Shown: one piece after another, positions 32,467 through 41,886 of the stretch
How the letters are laid out: every line of letters starts with the position of its first letter
Position numbering within the stretch: the stretch's first letter is position 1
From: Peribacillus simplex NBRC 15720 = DSM 1321
Lineage (GTDB): Bacteria > Bacillota > Bacilli > Bacillales > DSM-1321
Assembly: GCF_002243645.1 (NCBI RefSeq)
Contig: NZ_CP017704.1
Location: forward strand, 2,684,001 to 2,748,000
DNA: 64,000 bases
Direction of reading: 5' to 3'
Made by a program: the position numbers and the translations under genes
The notes under the pieces: model-generated
What the model was told of the DNA's origin: nothing
What the model saw: the letters and a program-made list of their open reading frames with translations, nothing else
Databases searched by the model: none

Positions 32467-33147
32467 ATGGCAAAGCAGTTATTAACAAATGATTGGTGGC
32501 CTCTATTGAAAGAGGAATTCAAAAAAGAATATTACCAGGAGCTATGGGAATTTATAAAGCAAGAGTACAGTCAGCAAGTCATTCATCCGGATCAGGACGA
32601 TATTTTCAATGCGCTTCACTATACTCCTTATGAAGACGTAAAGGTTGTCATCCTTGGACAGGACCCTTACCATGGCCAGGGTCAAGCGCATGGCCTTAGT
32701 TTTTCAGTTAAGCCGGAGGTTCGCATCCCACCTTCTTTAAGAAATATTTTTAAAGAGTTACACACCGATCTAGGCTATGAGGTTCCTGATAACGGTTACC
32801 TAGCCGAATGGGCAAAACAGGGAGTGCTCCTATTGAATACCGTCTTGACTGTACGTGAGGGAGAAGCACACTCACACCGCGGAAAAGGATGGGAAATCTT
32901 TACGAATCAAGTTATTCGCCTATTGAATGACCGTCCGAAACCGGTTGTATTCATCCTGTGGGGGAAACCTGCTCAAACCAAAATCCCTTTGATTGATGAA
33001 ACCCGTCATAAAGTCATTAAGTCCGTACATCCGAGTCCGCTGTCGGCTTCCCGTGGTTTCTTTGGCACCAAACCTTTTTCCAAAACAAATCAATTGCTGA
33101 TGGAAATGGGGGAATCCCCAATTGATTGGAAAATCTCGAACCGATGA
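32467..33147 (+). CDS. ung: Uracil-DNA glycosylase
   Basis: A 226-residue family-1 UDG that removes uracil from DNA. The water-activating motif is [13 protein letters not shown] (Asp66), and the DNA-intercalation/His loop is [30 protein letters not shown] is the uracil pocket. It is the first gene of the ung–(CxxC protein)–ywdI–ywdK block, as in B. subtilis ywdG onward. Confidence 0.97.
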   Translation: MAKQLLTNDWWPLLKEEFKKEYYQELWEFIKQEYSQQVIHPDQDDIFNALHYTPYEDVKVVILGQDPYHGQGQAHGLSFSVKPEVRIPPSLRNIFKELHTDLGYEVPDNGYLAEWAKQGVLLLNTVLTVREGEAHSHRGKGWEIFTNQVIRLLNDRPKPVVFILWGKPAQTKIPLIDETRHKVIKSVHPSPLSASRGFFGTKPFSKTNQLLMEMGESPIDWKISNR

Positions 33148-33148
33148 T

Positions 33149-33322
33149 ATGGGCAAGAAAATGAAACGGGTGAATTGTATGGCGTGCCGTCATTTCTATA
33201 TAACTTGGGATTCCAGTTTTCCAAAGGGCCGCCGTGCTTTTCAATTCAAAACATCAAATCAGCCTTCTCGTGATGTCTTTCATTCTTCAGGGCAGCCATG
33301 CTTGAAATTTCAAGCCAATTAA
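33149..33322 (+). CDS. Small CxxC protein, conserved in Bacillales
   Basis: A 57-residue protein beginning one base after the ung stop. It has NCMACRHFYITWD, PKGRRAFQFKT, and SSGQPCLKF, giving a C-x2-C pair and a third Cys near the end. Similar small proteins lie at this place in other Bacillus genomes, so it is probably real despite weak ribosome sites (ATG 33149 or 33161). A metal-binding or redox role is possible; no function is known to me. Confidence 0.7.
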   Translation: MGKKMKRVNCMACRHFYITWDSSFPKGRRAFQFKTSNQPSRDVFHSSGQPCLKFQAN

Positions 33323-33412
33323 GAGGTAGGAAATATGCAAGGTGTTTTCTTCTCTGATTTTTGCTATGCTAGTTATGATAGTTTTGACCTGTATATAGAC
33401 GAGGTGGTAAAG

Positions 33413-33670
33413 TTGGATATTTCATCAAGACAAATGTTAGATAAAATCGAAGAGCTTGTTTTAAAAGCGAAACAGGCAAATTCAGAGGATAAGGTGCAGG
33501 GGTATGTAATCGCCATTAAGTCCCTTTGTGAAGTGATGGTTGATGAAAAAGCAGCGAACATCAGCATTCCGAAGCCAATCACATTGACCCAGCCCGTTAT
33601 GTCGGCTACACCGAATGTAGAACCGGTTAAAATGGATGAGGCCAATGGGGAGTCCTTGTTCGATTTTTAA
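33413..33670 (+). CDS. ywdI: YwdI family protein (DUF5327)
   Basis: A short (about 85 residues) conserved Bacillales protein between ung and ywdK. TTG 33413 lies 5 bp after gaggtgg and gives the usual N-terminus LDISSRQMLDKIEELVLKAK; an ATG at 33335 with its own moderate site would add 26 residues without family resemblance. The N-terminal half is a helical segment and the C-terminal half is proline-rich and acidic. Function unknown. Confidence 0.75.
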   Translation: MDISSRQMLDKIEELVLKAKQANSEDKVQGYVIAIKSLCEVMVDEKAANISIPKPITLTQPVMSATPNVEPVKMDEANGESLFDF

Positions 33671-33693
33671 ATTAGGGAAGGGGAGCGAAATAA

Positions 33694-34062
33694 TTGAAAC
33701 TGTTCATCATTTTAGGTGCATTGAATGGGTTTATTGCTGTGGCATTTGGTGCATTCGGTGCACACGGACTGGAAGGGAAAATTCCTGATAAATATTTAGA
33801 AACCTGGCAAACCGCTGTTCAATATCAAATGTTCCATGCGGTGGGTTTATTGGTAATCGGTTTATTGGCTGGGAAAATTTCAAGTCCGCTGATCAACTGG
33901 TCCGGCTGGCTTATGCTAATAGGAATTATCCTGTTTTCCGGAAGCCTATTCGTTCTAAGCGTTACACAAATCAAAGTCCTTGGTGCCATCACACCGCTTG
34001 GCGGGGTTTCATTCTTGGTTGCTTGGGTCTTAATGATCATTGCTGCATATAAATACTTGTAA
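33694..34062 (+). CDS. ywdK: YwdK, DUF423 membrane protein
   Basis: A 122-residue protein with four predicted membrane helices. DUF423 hallmarks include [41 protein letters not shown], and GSLFVLSVT…LGAITPLGG. Function unknown. TTG start after ggggagcg. The strong two-way terminator shared with gerQ follows. Confidence 0.92.
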   Translation: MKLFIILGALNGFIAVAFGAFGAHGLEGKIPDKYLETWQTAVQYQMFHAVGLLVIGLLAGKISSPLINWSGWLMLIGIILFSGSLFVLSVTQIKVLGAITPLGGVSFLVAWVLMIIAAYKYL

Positions 34063-34083
34063 AGAAAAAAGTCATTCCAATAT

Positions 34084-34126
34084 AAGAAGAGCCTCAAAAT
34101 CAAATAGATTCTGAGGCTCTTCTTTA
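34084..34126. terminator. Bidirectional terminator between ywdK and gerQ
   Basis: gaagagcctcaaaatc pairs with gattctgaggctcttc, a long stem flanked by A and T tracts, between convergent genes. Confidence 0.88.
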
Positions 34127-34137
34127 TTGGATTTTCT

Positions 34138-34653
34138 TCATCTTGGCGAATAGGTGGTAAGCCCAGTGCCTCCAAATGGATATTCATATTCGATTTCTTC
34201 ATCAAACGTTATATAATCTAAGTATACCATCGGGATTAAGTATCGTTTTCCCGTTTGAGGATCGCTTATGATTAAGTGATCGCGTCCTGCAGCCTCGATG
34301 ATTCCTTTGAAGATCTTGGCATTCCATTCCTTGTTGTTTTCAAACGTTGTATAAACAGTGGCCAATTTCCCTTTATTCAAACGCAAGATGTTCTCGATGT
34401 ACGACTGTTCGACCGGAAGCATGCCAGGTATCTGTGGTCCGGAAGTGGCTGGACTCACCTGCATCGGCATTTGTTGTGGCGTGCCTGCCATAGTGGGCTG
34501 TTGTGGCTGGTATGATGGTTGTTGGTATCCTTGCTGCGGGTACCCTTGTTGCTGGTTAGGATTCTGCTGCCTTAGTTCAGGCTCATTATTCTCATAAGGG
34601 TAATAGGGGCTTCCGCCGTACGGGTAATTACCATAAGGATTATTTTGTGACAT
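34138..34653 (-). CDS. gerQ: Spore coat protein GerQ
   Basis: A 171-residue coat protein required for the spore cortex lytic enzyme CwlJ to localise; it is cross-linked by transglutaminase in B. subtilis. The N-terminal half is Asn/Pro/Tyr/Gln-rich repeats (NPYGNYPYGG, QQGYPQQGYQQPSYQPQQP); the conserved C-terminal part runs VEQSYIENILRLNKGKLATV…DHLIISDPQTGKRYLIPMVYLDYITFDEE. ATG 34653, 6 bp after aggaggg, is preferred to the upstream TTG. Its place after ung–ywdK matches B. subtilis YwdL. Confidence 0.94.
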   Translation of the reverse strand: MSQNNPYGNYPYGGSPYYPYENNEPELRQQNPNQQQGYPQQGYQQPSYQPQQPTMAGTPQQMPMQVSPATSGPQIPGMLPVEQSYIENILRLNKGKLATVYTTFENNKEWNAKIFKGIIEAAGRDHLIISDPQTGKRYLIPMVYLDYITFDEEIEYEYPFGGTGLTTYSPR

Positions 34654-35032
34654 TGCATTCCCTCCTAAATTCAAGGTTTAGTTGATGCTGTGGAATTTGG
34701 ACAATCCGAGAGTGTGGACTGGGAGAAACTGTGCGATTTATAGCGACCGGTAGTATTGTATATGTTTTCTGGACAATCCCCGGGTGGCTTAAAAAACCAC
34801 AATGAAAGTTAAGCGATACATAACGGCTGCCGTTCATGATATAAACCATATCCTCTTGCCGGCTAATGAATAGAAGTAACGTTCCTTCACCTCGCTGGAG
34901 TCAGGAATTGCCTTGATCAATTTTCCTGAAGCTGAATGGGACTGTGAAAAAATAAATTCATCACTATTGAAAATGTATGGGATGTGGATTGGATTTATTC
35001 CACAGCCGGGGAAAAATAAAAAGGAGGGGACG
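34654..35032. other. Intergenic region between gerQ and hemQ
   Basis: About 380 bp holding the gerQ upstream region. The minus strand has catatacaat (around 34758), reminiscent of a sporulation -10 box, but no matching -35. The word ggacaatcc occurs twice (near 34699 and 34771). No gene is supported; the 76-codon plus-strand frame at 34913 lacks coding signs. Confidence 0.35.
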
Positions 35033-35060
35033 CAAAAAAAGCTTCCGGAAACCGGAAGCC
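35033..35060 (-). terminator. Terminator of hemQ
   Basis: gcttccgg (35041-35048) pairs with ccggaagc (35052-35059); the minus-strand tail is seven T residues. Confidence 0.85.
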
Positions 35061-35067
35061 CATCGTC

Positions 35068-35817
35068 TTATACGTATAGGAATGAAGGTACGTTTTCTTC
35101 CGGCAGGATATTGCCTACAAAGAAAGAACCAAATGCAGCGTAACGTGCACTCACTTCATCAAAACGCATTTCATAGATTAATTTTTTAAATTGAAGGACA
35201 TCATCTGCGAATAGTGTAACGCCCCATTCATAATCGTCAAAACCGACAGAACCCGAAATGATTTGTTTTACTTTACCGGCATAACTGCGGCCAATCAAGC
35301 CGTGGGAACGCATTAAGCCTTTGCGCTCTTCCATGGAAAGCATATACCAGTTATCATCGCCATCACGACGCTTGTCCATTGGATAGAAGCATACATGTTT
35401 CGCTTTTGGAAGTATCGGATAAAGTCTTGAACGAACATGAGGGTTCTGGTAAGGGTCCTCACCATCTCCTCCAGCTAAGTAATTGCTTAATTCCACGACG
35501 GAAACGTATGAATAAGCGGGAACTGTATATTCGGCAAGCTTCGTTTTGTTGAATTCGTTTTCAATTGCATTCAATTCTTCCATGGTTGGGCGGGCAAACA
35601 TAAGCATGAAGTCCGCTTTCTGACCAACGATGGAATATAGGGCATGGCTGCCTTCATTGTCACTTTGTGTCATATTCCATTTATCCAGTAAACCTTGGAA
35701 TTCTGAGATGGCCAATTGGCGTTCGTCACTTGATAACGTTTTCCAAGAAGCCCAGTCGATCAGACGGAAATCATGTAAACAATACCAGCCGTCCAGTGTT
35801 TGTGCTGCTTCACTCAT
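35068..35817 (-). CDS. hemQ: Coproheme decarboxylase (HemQ)
   Basis: A 249-residue chlorite-dismutase-fold enzyme that turns coproheme into heme b in the Gram-positive coproporphyrin-dependent pathway. The heme ligand is His172 ([11 protein letters not shown]), and Tyr145 in [10 protein letters not shown] is the catalytic radical tyrosine. ATG 35817, 8 bp after aggag, is chosen over GTG 35826. It is divergent from pta, as in B. subtilis (ywfI–pta). Confidence 0.95.
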   Translation of the reverse strand: MSEAAQTLDGWYCLHDFRLIDWASWKTLSSDERQLAISEFQGLLDKWNMTQSDNEGSHALYSIVGQKADFMLMFARPTMEELNAIENEFNKTKLAEYTVPAYSYVSVVELSNYLAGGDGEDPYQNPHVRSRLYPILPKAKHVCFYPMDKRRDGDDNWYMLSMEERKGLMRSHGLIGRSYAGKVKQIISGSVGFDDYEWGVTLFADDVLQFKKLIYEMRFDEVSARYAAFGSFFVGNILPEENVPSFLYV

Positions 35818-36074
35818 TACGATCACTCCTAAGTCTTATTTTAACTTTAATATAACATAGTTTCAGTATAAGGAAATTTATATCAACCCGCAAACACCAT
35901 CACTGTTTTTCGGTGTTCAAACAAATTTCAAATTTGCAGATTGGCAGAGGACCAAAGTGGCTGGAATTTACCTGGCTGCTAGAGTATTCTTAAAAGAAGA
36001 CGACTATGGATTTTCACCGAATGGTTAAATATAGAAAAGATAGGGGAAACGTATCTAAAAAGGAGGAAGAGCCA

Positions 36075-37061
36075 ATGGGTGATTTATTTGAAATATTGGA
36101 ATCGAAAATTATGGGGCATAATTTAAAGATCGTTTTTCCAGAAGGGTTGGATGAACGGATTTTGGGAGCGGCAGGCAGGCTTGCCAAAGCTAAACTGGTG
36201 ACACCGGTATTGATCGGGGATATCGGGTTGATTCAAGAGAAGGCAAAAGATTTAAAAATATCCCTTGATGCAATCGAAATATATGATCCGAAGAATTATA
36301 TCATGATGGATGATATGGTTGAAGCGTTCGTGAAGGTCCGTGAGGGTAAAGCGACCGATGTACAAGCTCGTGAAATCTTAATGGATGAGAACTATTTTGG
36401 AACCATGCTCGTCCATATGAAACTGGCACATGGAATGGTGAGTGGTGCAACGCATTCGACTGCCGATACGGTTCGTCCCGCCTTAAGGATCATTAAAACA
36501 AAGCCAGGCGTCCAAAAAACATCGGGAGTATTCATCATGGTCCGGGATGAAGAAAAATATGTGTTCGCGGATTGTGCAATCAATATAAACCCCGATTCCC
36601 AAGACCTGGCTGAAATTGCTATAGAAAGTGCGAAGACTGCACTAATGTTCGATATCGAACCGCGTGTGGCGATGCTGAGCTTTTCGACGAAGGGATCGGC
36701 AACATCCCCCGAGACCTTAAAAGTGGTTGATGCTGTCGATTTGGCAAAAGAAATGGACCCTGAAGTCATTCTTGATGGGGAATTTCAGTTTGACGCGGCT
36801 TTCGTTCCTTCGGTAGCAAGAAAAAAAGCGCCGGATTCCCTTATTCAGGGGGATGCGAATGTTTTTATTTTCCCAAGTCTCGAAGCAGGGAACATTAGCT
36901 ATAAGATGGTACAGCGCTTGGGTGGCTTCGAAGCGGTCGGTCCGATCCTTCAGGGGCTGAATCGTCCGGTGAATGACCTTTCGAGGGGATGCAGTGAAGA
37001 GGATGTATATAAACTGGCTGTCATTACAGCGGCACAGGGGTTTGTGGCGCAGTATCAATAG
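36075..37061 (+). CDS. pta: Phosphate acetyltransferase
   Basis: A 328-residue enzyme that converts acetyl-CoA and phosphate to acetyl phosphate. Signatures: KIVFPEGLDERIL, GMVSGATHSTADTVRPALRIIKT, FADCAININPD, RVAMLSFSTKGSA and VFIFPSLEAGNISYKMVQRLG. ATG 36075, 8 bp after aaaggagg, is preferred to a 23-codon longer frame. Overflow and acetate metabolism; no clear cre is seen in the 250 bp upstream. The lipL gene follows 33 bp later. Confidence 0.96.
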   Translation: MGDLFEILESKIMGHNLKIVFPEGLDERILGAAGRLAKAKLVTPVLIGDIGLIQEKAKDLKISLDAIEIYDPKNYIMMDDMVEAFVKVREGKATDVQAREILMDENYFGTMLVHMKLAHGMVSGATHSTADTVRPALRIIKTKPGVQKTSGVFIMVRDEEKYVFADCAININPDSQDLAEIAIESAKTALMFDIEPRVAMLSFSTKGSATSPETLKVVDAVDLAKEMDPEVILDGEFQFDAAFVPSVARKKAPDSLIQGDANVFIFPSLEAGNISYKMVQRLGGFEAVGPILQGLNRPVNDLSRGCSEEDVYKLAVITAAQGFVAQYQ

Positions 37062-37094
37062 CAGCTTGAGGATTAAATGTAGAGGGAGATTCGT

Positions 37095-37943
37095 ATGGGT
37101 GAGACAGATTCATTATTAATGCAGCAAGAGTGGAGGATTATTGATCAATCTTCCGTTGGACCTCAGTTTCCTGCTCTGGAGTCCTTTGCGATGGATGATA
37201 CATTTTGCGCTTCCGTTGGGTCAGGTAAATCAGCGGCAGTAGCCAGGGCGTGGGTACACCATCGAACCATCGTCATGGGTATACAGGATACGAAGTTGCC
37301 TTTTCTTAAAAAGGGTTTGGAACATTTAGAAGAACACGATTTTCAGGCCATCGTGAGGAATTCCGGAGGGCTGGCGGTCGTGCTGGATGAGGGGGTCCTT
37401 AATTTTTCGCTCATTTTTCCTGAAAACGAACAGAAAATTGAAATCAATCGTGGATATGATGCTATGTGGGGGCTTGTCCAATTGATGTTTTCCGATTTCC
37501 CAGTCACGATGGAGGCAAGGGAAATCGTCGGTTCATATTGTCCTGGTAGTTATGATTTAAGTATAAATGGGCAAAAGTTTGCCGGTATATCCCAACGCAG
37601 GATTCGCAATGGCGTAGCGGTGCAAATCTATTTGTGTGTCAATGGAAGCGGGGCTGAACGTGCCAGTCTCGTGAAGGGTTTTTATGATGCAGCTAAAGGA
37701 AATGCAGAAACCAAATTCGCTTATCCTGATATCGTCCCTTCGGTAATGGCATCCCTAACGGAATTGTTGGGAGTGCAATTGAGTGTTCAGGACGTTATGC
37801 TCAGATTCCTACATGTATTGAAGGAACATAGCGAAAGGATATTCTCTGACACTCTTTCCGTTCAGGAATGGCCGATGTATGAGGCATACTTGACAAGAGT
37901 GGTGGAACGCAATGATAAAGTATTCGATGCATTAAAGGATTGA
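37095..37943 (+). CDS. lipL: Octanoyl-[GcvH]:protein N-octanoyltransferase
   Basis: A 282-residue amidotransferase that moves lipoyl/octanoyl groups from GcvH to dehydrogenase E2 subunits. The catalytic Cys149 lies in [22 protein letters not shown], with the lysine pair in GQKFAG as expected of LPLATs. Residues near the N-terminus ([23 protein letters not shown]) match B. subtilis LipL (YwfL, about 281). It probably shares a transcript with pta; a strong terminator follows. Confidence 0.94.
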   Translation: MGETDSLLMQQEWRIIDQSSVGPQFPALESFAMDDTFCASVGSGKSAAVARAWVHHRTIVMGIQDTKLPFLKKGLEHLEEHDFQAIVRNSGGLAVVLDEGVLNFSLIFPENEQKIEINRGYDAMWGLVQLMFSDFPVTMEAREIVGSYCPGSYDLSINGQKFAGISQRRIRNGVAVQIYLCVNGSGAERASLVKGFYDAAKGNAETKFAYPDIVPSVMASLTELLGVQLSVQDVMLRFLHVLKEHSERIFSDTLSVQEWPMYEAYLTRVVERNDKVFDALKD

Positions 37944-37947
37944 TATG

Positions 37948-37991
37948 AAAGAAGAAGCCGTTCCAGTAATTCAGGAACGGCTTCTTCTTTC
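37948..37991 (+). terminator. Terminator of pta–lipL
   Basis: gaagaagccgttcc pairs with ggaacggcttcttc around an 8-bp loop; a T-rich tail follows. Confidence 0.88.
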
Positions 37992-38087
37992 ATTTAATAC
38001 GACTTTAGCATTCACTGAAACTGTAAAAGGCCTGTATGATAGACAGCGACGTCCTGAGAGATATTATTCCTTCTTTCTTGAAGCAAT

Positions 38088-38112
38088 GAAAAAAAGAGCC
38101 TTGTTGGCTCCC
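38088..38112 (-). terminator. Terminator of rsfA
   Basis: gagcc (38096-38100) pairs with ggctc (38106-38110) with a T run on the minus strand. The stem is short. Confidence 0.6.
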
Positions 38113-38186
38113 TTTTTCGGATAAACATGGGTGAAACGACCTTTGGCATGTGGTTATTCTATATAACTGAACCCCACATTATCTTA

Positions 38187-38933
38187 TTACTCGGCCATTT
38201 TTTCCAAATTGCCATTCCGGTCCATCTTGAACTTAGTTGCCGGACGTTCTTCTTCCTCTAACAAGACCAGCTTTCTTGCTCGATTCATGATATTCATCAA
38301 AGTTTCATAATCTTCCTGCATCAAGCCGCTGTTTTGTTCTAGGTGGCTGATTTTATTCTCCAATTCTTCGTTTCGCTTTTTCAGCCCTTTAATTTCAAGC
38401 TTCAATCTTTCATTTTCGGTTTTTAATACTTCGGCTTGAAGCATGCGGCCGTTCATAGATTCCAAATAGGCGATGACGGTATCAAGGCTCATGGCCGTTT
38501 CCGAAGTTACTGGTGTGTGTTGTGTCTTAGGAGCGAGGGCTTCAGCCACAACGAATTCCTCTGCTGCTTCATAATTGGTAGTATCGACTTCGGATTTCAA
38601 CTCTAGTTCCTCTTCTTGTACATGGGGAACCATTATGTCGGAAATCGTTGGGGACGGCGGTGTATAAAGAAGCCGTTTTTTCCCTCCTTGATCTTTTCCA
38701 AGGATCCTTTGCCGCTGCTTACGCTGTTTCTTGGCAAGGGAAAGCGCTTTGTCATAATTATGGCGGACAACCGCATTCCAGCGGAATCCGCATGCTGCAG
38801 AGGTGCGATTCAACTTATCTCCTACCTCTTCAAAAGCATTAAGCTGAGTGCTGCCTTCCCGCACATGGCGCAATACCGTTTCTGCCAAAAGTAAATCATC
38901 TTCTTCTGTCCAGGCGTCTTGACGAACCTTCAT
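38187..38933 (-). CDS. rsfA: RsfA family prespore transcriptional regulator
   Basis: A 248-residue regulator. The N-terminal Myb/SANT-like domain reads RQDAWTEEDDLLLAETVLRHVREG…FEEVGDKLNRTSAACGFRWNAVVR; a variable acidic linker follows, then a C-terminal coiled coil (about residues 155-205, LKTENERLKLEIKGLKKRNEELENK). RsfA adjusts sigma-F-dependent genes in the prespore of B. subtilis. The neighbouring lipL and ywfO support the assignment. Confidence 0.92.
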   Translation of the reverse strand: MKVRQDAWTEEDDLLLAETVLRHVREGSTQLNAFEEVGDKLNRTSAACGFRWNAVVRHNYDKALSLAKKQRKQRQRILGKDQGGKKRLLYTPPSPTISDIMVPHVQEEELELKSEVDTTNYEAAEEFVVAEALAPKTQHTPVTSETAMSLDTVIAYLESMNGRMLQAEVLKTENERLKLEIKGLKKRNEELENKISHLEQNSGLMQEDYETLMNIMNRARKLVLLEEEERPATKFKMDRNGNLEKMAE

Positions 38934-39224
38934 TTCTACATACTCCCTTTCTGGTAACTTTTAAAATAAATAACTATATAAAATATCGTGTGGCAGTGAT
39001 TTATGGAGTGTTCTACTAGCATTTTGGACAAAATCTGGATTTTTTATACAAAAAGGTTAAAAGGATACTAGTTTTTTGGCTAATTATATCCTTTTCCAGC
39101 GGCTGCCCTTTCCTTATCACATCATTCAGCCCTCTTGATATTCATAATTAGAAACGGTAAAATACCCTTTAGTCATATAAATGGATGAAAAATAGTTTGT
39201 CATGGAAAGGATGGTGACCGGAGG

Positions 39225-39446
39225 ATGTCCAATGAATTCAGAGTGTGCGATGACTGCTTGGCGGTAAACATTAAAACATTGATCCCGCGTCTTGAAAAGC
39301 TTGATCCCGACGCGAAAATTGAAGTGGGCTGTCAATCCTATTGCGGTCCTGGCAGAAAGAAGTCTTTTGCCTTTGTCAATAACCGTCCAGTTGCTGCACC
39401 GACAGAAGACGAGTTACTAGATAAAATCAATAAAAAACTAAAGTAG
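39225..39446 (+). CDS. DUF1450 (YuzB-like) small protein
   Basis: A 73-residue protein with four cysteines: FRVCDDC near the start and [23 protein letters not shown], the pattern of DUF1450 proteins such as YuzB. A thioredoxin-like fold or metal-binding role is suggested by homologues; function is not known. The ggagg site abuts the ATG, which is unusually close, so a slightly different start is possible. Confidence 0.85.
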   Translation: MSNEFRVCDDCLAVNIKTLIPRLEKLDPDAKIEVGCQSYCGPGRKKSFAFVNNRPVAAPTEDELLDKINKKLK

Positions 39447-39501
39447 GATCCATGAGATATAGTTAGAGTGGATGTTTTGCTTTTGATAAATGGAACAAGT
39501 A

Positions 39502-39541
39502 ATCATCACCCAGATTCGACACACTGCGGTGATTTTTTATT
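39502..39541 (+). terminator. Probable terminator of the DUF1450 gene
   Basis: aatcatcacc pairs with ggtgattttt with an inner loop, followed by further T residues. Confidence 0.5.
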
Positions 39542-39682
39542 TCTTTATTTTCGAGACAAAATCGGACAGGAACTTCCGTTTTCTTACAAAATGACCCCTC
39601 TTTCTAGCAAGGGGGAAGTTAGGGTTTTTTGTCAAAACACGCTATAATGAGTGCATCGAGATTATGAAAAAGAGGGTAGTTC

Positions 39683-40990
39683 ATGGAATATTCCGGCGAA
39701 AAATTACAAGAAGAAAAAGTATTCAAGGACCCGGTGCACCGATATATACATGTTCGTGACCGGGTTATATGGGATTTAATAGGGACGAAGGAATTCCAGC
39801 GTCTTCGAAGGATCAAACAGCTAGGAACGACTTATTTAACCTTTCATGGTGCGGAACATAGTCGGCTTAGCCATTCGCTTGGAGTATATGAGATTGTCAG
39901 GAGAATCGTGGATGATGTATTCGAGGGCAGACCGGAATGGAAACCTGAGGAACGGTTACTATCCTTGTGCGCAGCCCTTCTGCATGATTTGGGGCATGGT
40001 CCTTTCTCTCATTCTTTTGAAAAAGTGTTTGACCTGGATCATGAGCAATTCACGCAGCAGATAATCGTCGGCGATACGGAAGTGAATAAGATCCTCCTTA
40101 GAGTTGGGCGTGATTTTCCAAAAAAAGTGGCAGAAGTCATTGCGAAAACCTATAAAGGCAAATTAGTAGTCAGCCTGATTTCAAGTCAGATCGATGCTGA
40201 TAGAATGGACTATTTACAGCGTGATGCTTACTTCACTGGCGTGAGTTATGGACATTTCGATATGGAAAGGCTTTTGCGTGTAATGAGGCCAAGGGAAGAA
40301 CATGCCGTCATAAAGCAAAGCGGGATGCATGCGGTTGAGGATTATATCATGAGTCGCTACCAAATGTATTGGCAGGTTTATTTCCATCCAGTTACGAGAA
40401 GTGCGGAGGTCATACTTACCAAGATTCTACATAGAGCGAAACATTTATATGAATCCGGTTATGAGTTTGCTCAAGAACCGCACCATTTTTATTCATTGTT
40501 CAAGGGAGAAGTGACTTTAACGGACTATTTGAAAATGGATGAAGCGGTGATGCTCTATTATTTCGAAGCATGGGAAGAGGAAAACGATGCGATTTTAAAA
40601 GATTTATGCACTCGCTTTGTTAACCGTAAACTATTTAAATATGTGGAATTCCATCCATCGAACAGTCAAATGAACAGATTAATGGAATTAAGGACGCTAT
40701 TCAAGAAGGCAGGCATCGATCCGGATTATTATCTTGTCGTCGATTCTTCATCAGATCTGCCGTATGATTTTTACCGGCCAGGTGAGGAAGAGGAGAGACT
40801 GCCGATCCACTTGCTGAAAAATAATGGCGAAATTCGTGAATTATCACGTGAATCCGAAATTGTCGATGCAATTTCTGGGAAAAGAAGAACGGATCATAAG
40901 TTGTATTATCCAGCGGATTTATTGCGTGATGAATCTACGAAGAAAAATATAAAAAAACAGATTCGTAGGCTTTTGGAGCTATCGGATTAA
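39683..40990 (+). CDS. ywfO: HD-domain phosphohydrolase YwfO (SAMHD1-like)
   Basis: A 435-residue HD-superfamily protein. Motifs run FQRLRRIKQLGTTYLTFHGAEHSRLSHSLGV (first His), ALLHDLGHGPFSHSFE (HD pair), then SSQIDADRMDYLQRDAYFTG (last Asp). This set is shared with SAMHD1 and bacterial dGTPases, so dNTP or nucleotide hydrolysis is likely; the exact substrate in Bacillus is not settled. It is about the size of B. subtilis YwfO. ATG after aaagagggtag. Confidence 0.9.
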   Translation: MEYSGEKLQEEKVFKDPVHRYIHVRDRVIWDLIGTKEFQRLRRIKQLGTTYLTFHGAEHSRLSHSLGVYEIVRRIVDDVFEGRPEWKPEERLLSLCAALLHDLGHGPFSHSFEKVFDLDHEQFTQQIIVGDTEVNKILLRVGRDFPKKVAEVIAKTYKGKLVVSLISSQIDADRMDYLQRDAYFTGVSYGHFDMERLLRVMRPREEHAVIKQSGMHAVEDYIMSRYQMYWQVYFHPVTRSAEVILTKILHRAKHLYESGYEFAQEPHHFYSLFKGEVTLTDYLKMDEAVMLYYFEAWEEENDAILKDLCTRFVNRKLFKYVEFHPSNSQMNRLMELRTLFKKAGIDPDYYLVVDSSSDLPYDFYRPGEEEERLPIHLLKNNGEIRELSRESEIVDAISGKRRTDHKLYYPADLLRDESTKKNIKKQIRRLLELSD

Positions 40991-41022
40991 AGTGGTACAT
41001 TTTTGGTGAGGAGTGACGAGCC

Positions 41023-41532
41023 TTGTTTAAGGATCATGCAAATATTATCAATGCAATTTCTACTGCCGGTGAAATCTCGGGTCGAAAAAAATTACAAAAA
41101 ATCGTTTATATCGCGAAGAAGCTGTCCTTCCCATTTCATGAAAAGTTTCAGTTTCACTTTTATGGACCGTATTCGGAGGAGTTGACCTTACGGATTGAAG
41201 AGCTCTGCGAAATGGGTTACTTGAATGAAGTAAGGGAAAAAAAAGCAGGTTATTATCAATATTGTTATTCGATAACGGATGCCGGCCAGGATTTCCTATC
41301 CATACAGGAAGTGGAGATGCCGGCACTTGAGGCATGCTTACAGGATATGAACGAACAGAATGCCAGGTTTTTGGAGCTGGTTTCAACGGTATTATACTTC
41401 GACACGCTTGAAAAAGAGGAAGTCACCGAGAAAATTTTCACGCTGAAAAGCAAACAAAAATATACGCTTGAAGAAATTGATGAGGCATATGAATATATTG
41501 AGCAGTTAAAAACAAAAGCTAAGCCGAATTGA
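41023..41532 (+). CDS. ywgA: YwgA family protein
   Basis: A 169-residue conserved Bacillales protein. The N-terminal HANIINAISTAGEISGRKKLQKIVYIAKKLSFPFH looks like a winged-helix fold related to GepA/DUF4065-type proteins. The rest is helical and acidic. TTG start after gaggag. It lies directly downstream of ywfO and ends in its own terminator. Function is unknown. Confidence 0.88.
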   Translation: MFKDHANIINAISTAGEISGRKKLQKIVYIAKKLSFPFHEKFQFHFYGPYSEELTLRIEELCEMGYLNEVREKKAGYYQYCYSITDAGQDFLSIQEVEMPALEACLQDMNEQNARFLELVSTVLYFDTLEKEEVTEKIFTLKSKQKYTLEEIDEAYEYIEQLKTKAKPN

Positions 41533-41548
41533 TGGCTTAGCTTTTCCC
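41513..41548 (+). terminator. Terminator overlapping the end of ywgA
   Basis: aaaagctaagcc pairs with ggcttagctttt around a loop containing the stop codon region. Confidence 0.75.
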
Positions 41549-41561
41549 CATTATGTAAATC

Positions 41562-41747
41562 TTATAAATCGCTTTTACGGACACCGGCTACTGCTAAATG
41601 ATTTTTTGACATTTCTTCAATGAAAATCGTCACGGCTTCAGCTGGTGCTCCAGTTGTTTCCGTAACGGCTGCAGTCACCTTTTCGACTAAAGCCTTTTTT
41701 TGTTCGTCTGTACGGCCTTCAAGCATTTTGACTGTTACATATGGCAT
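41562..41747 (-). CDS. ywhB: 2-hydroxymuconate/4-oxalocrotonate tautomerase family protein
   Basis: A 61-residue tautomerase subunit. Mature Pro1 (MPYVTVKMLEG) is the catalytic base; VTIFIEEM and HLAVAGVRKSD complete the fold, including the Arg near the C-terminus. The start is the ATG at 41747, after ggggggaaag, since Pro must follow Met. B. subtilis YwhB (62 residues) is the counterpart; its physiological substrate is unknown. Confidence 0.93.
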   Translation of the reverse strand: MPYVTVKMLEGRTDEQKKALVEKVTAAVTETTGAPAEAVTIFIEEMSKNHLAVAGVRKSDL

Positions 41748-41886
41748 CTCTTTCCCCCCCTTCATCTCTTATCTTGTAGTGTTTCACAATGGAAAAAGAA
41801 TTGCAAGACACGGAAGTCAGAGTTTTTTCACTTCTTGAACTTTTGATGTATACTAACGGTAATAAACAATAGGGGAGAAGCTATCG

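Noticed and set aside
34913-35143. 76-codon plus-strand frame between gerQ and hemQ
   Set aside because: It runs through the hemQ terminator and into antisense hemQ, and lacks coding signs.
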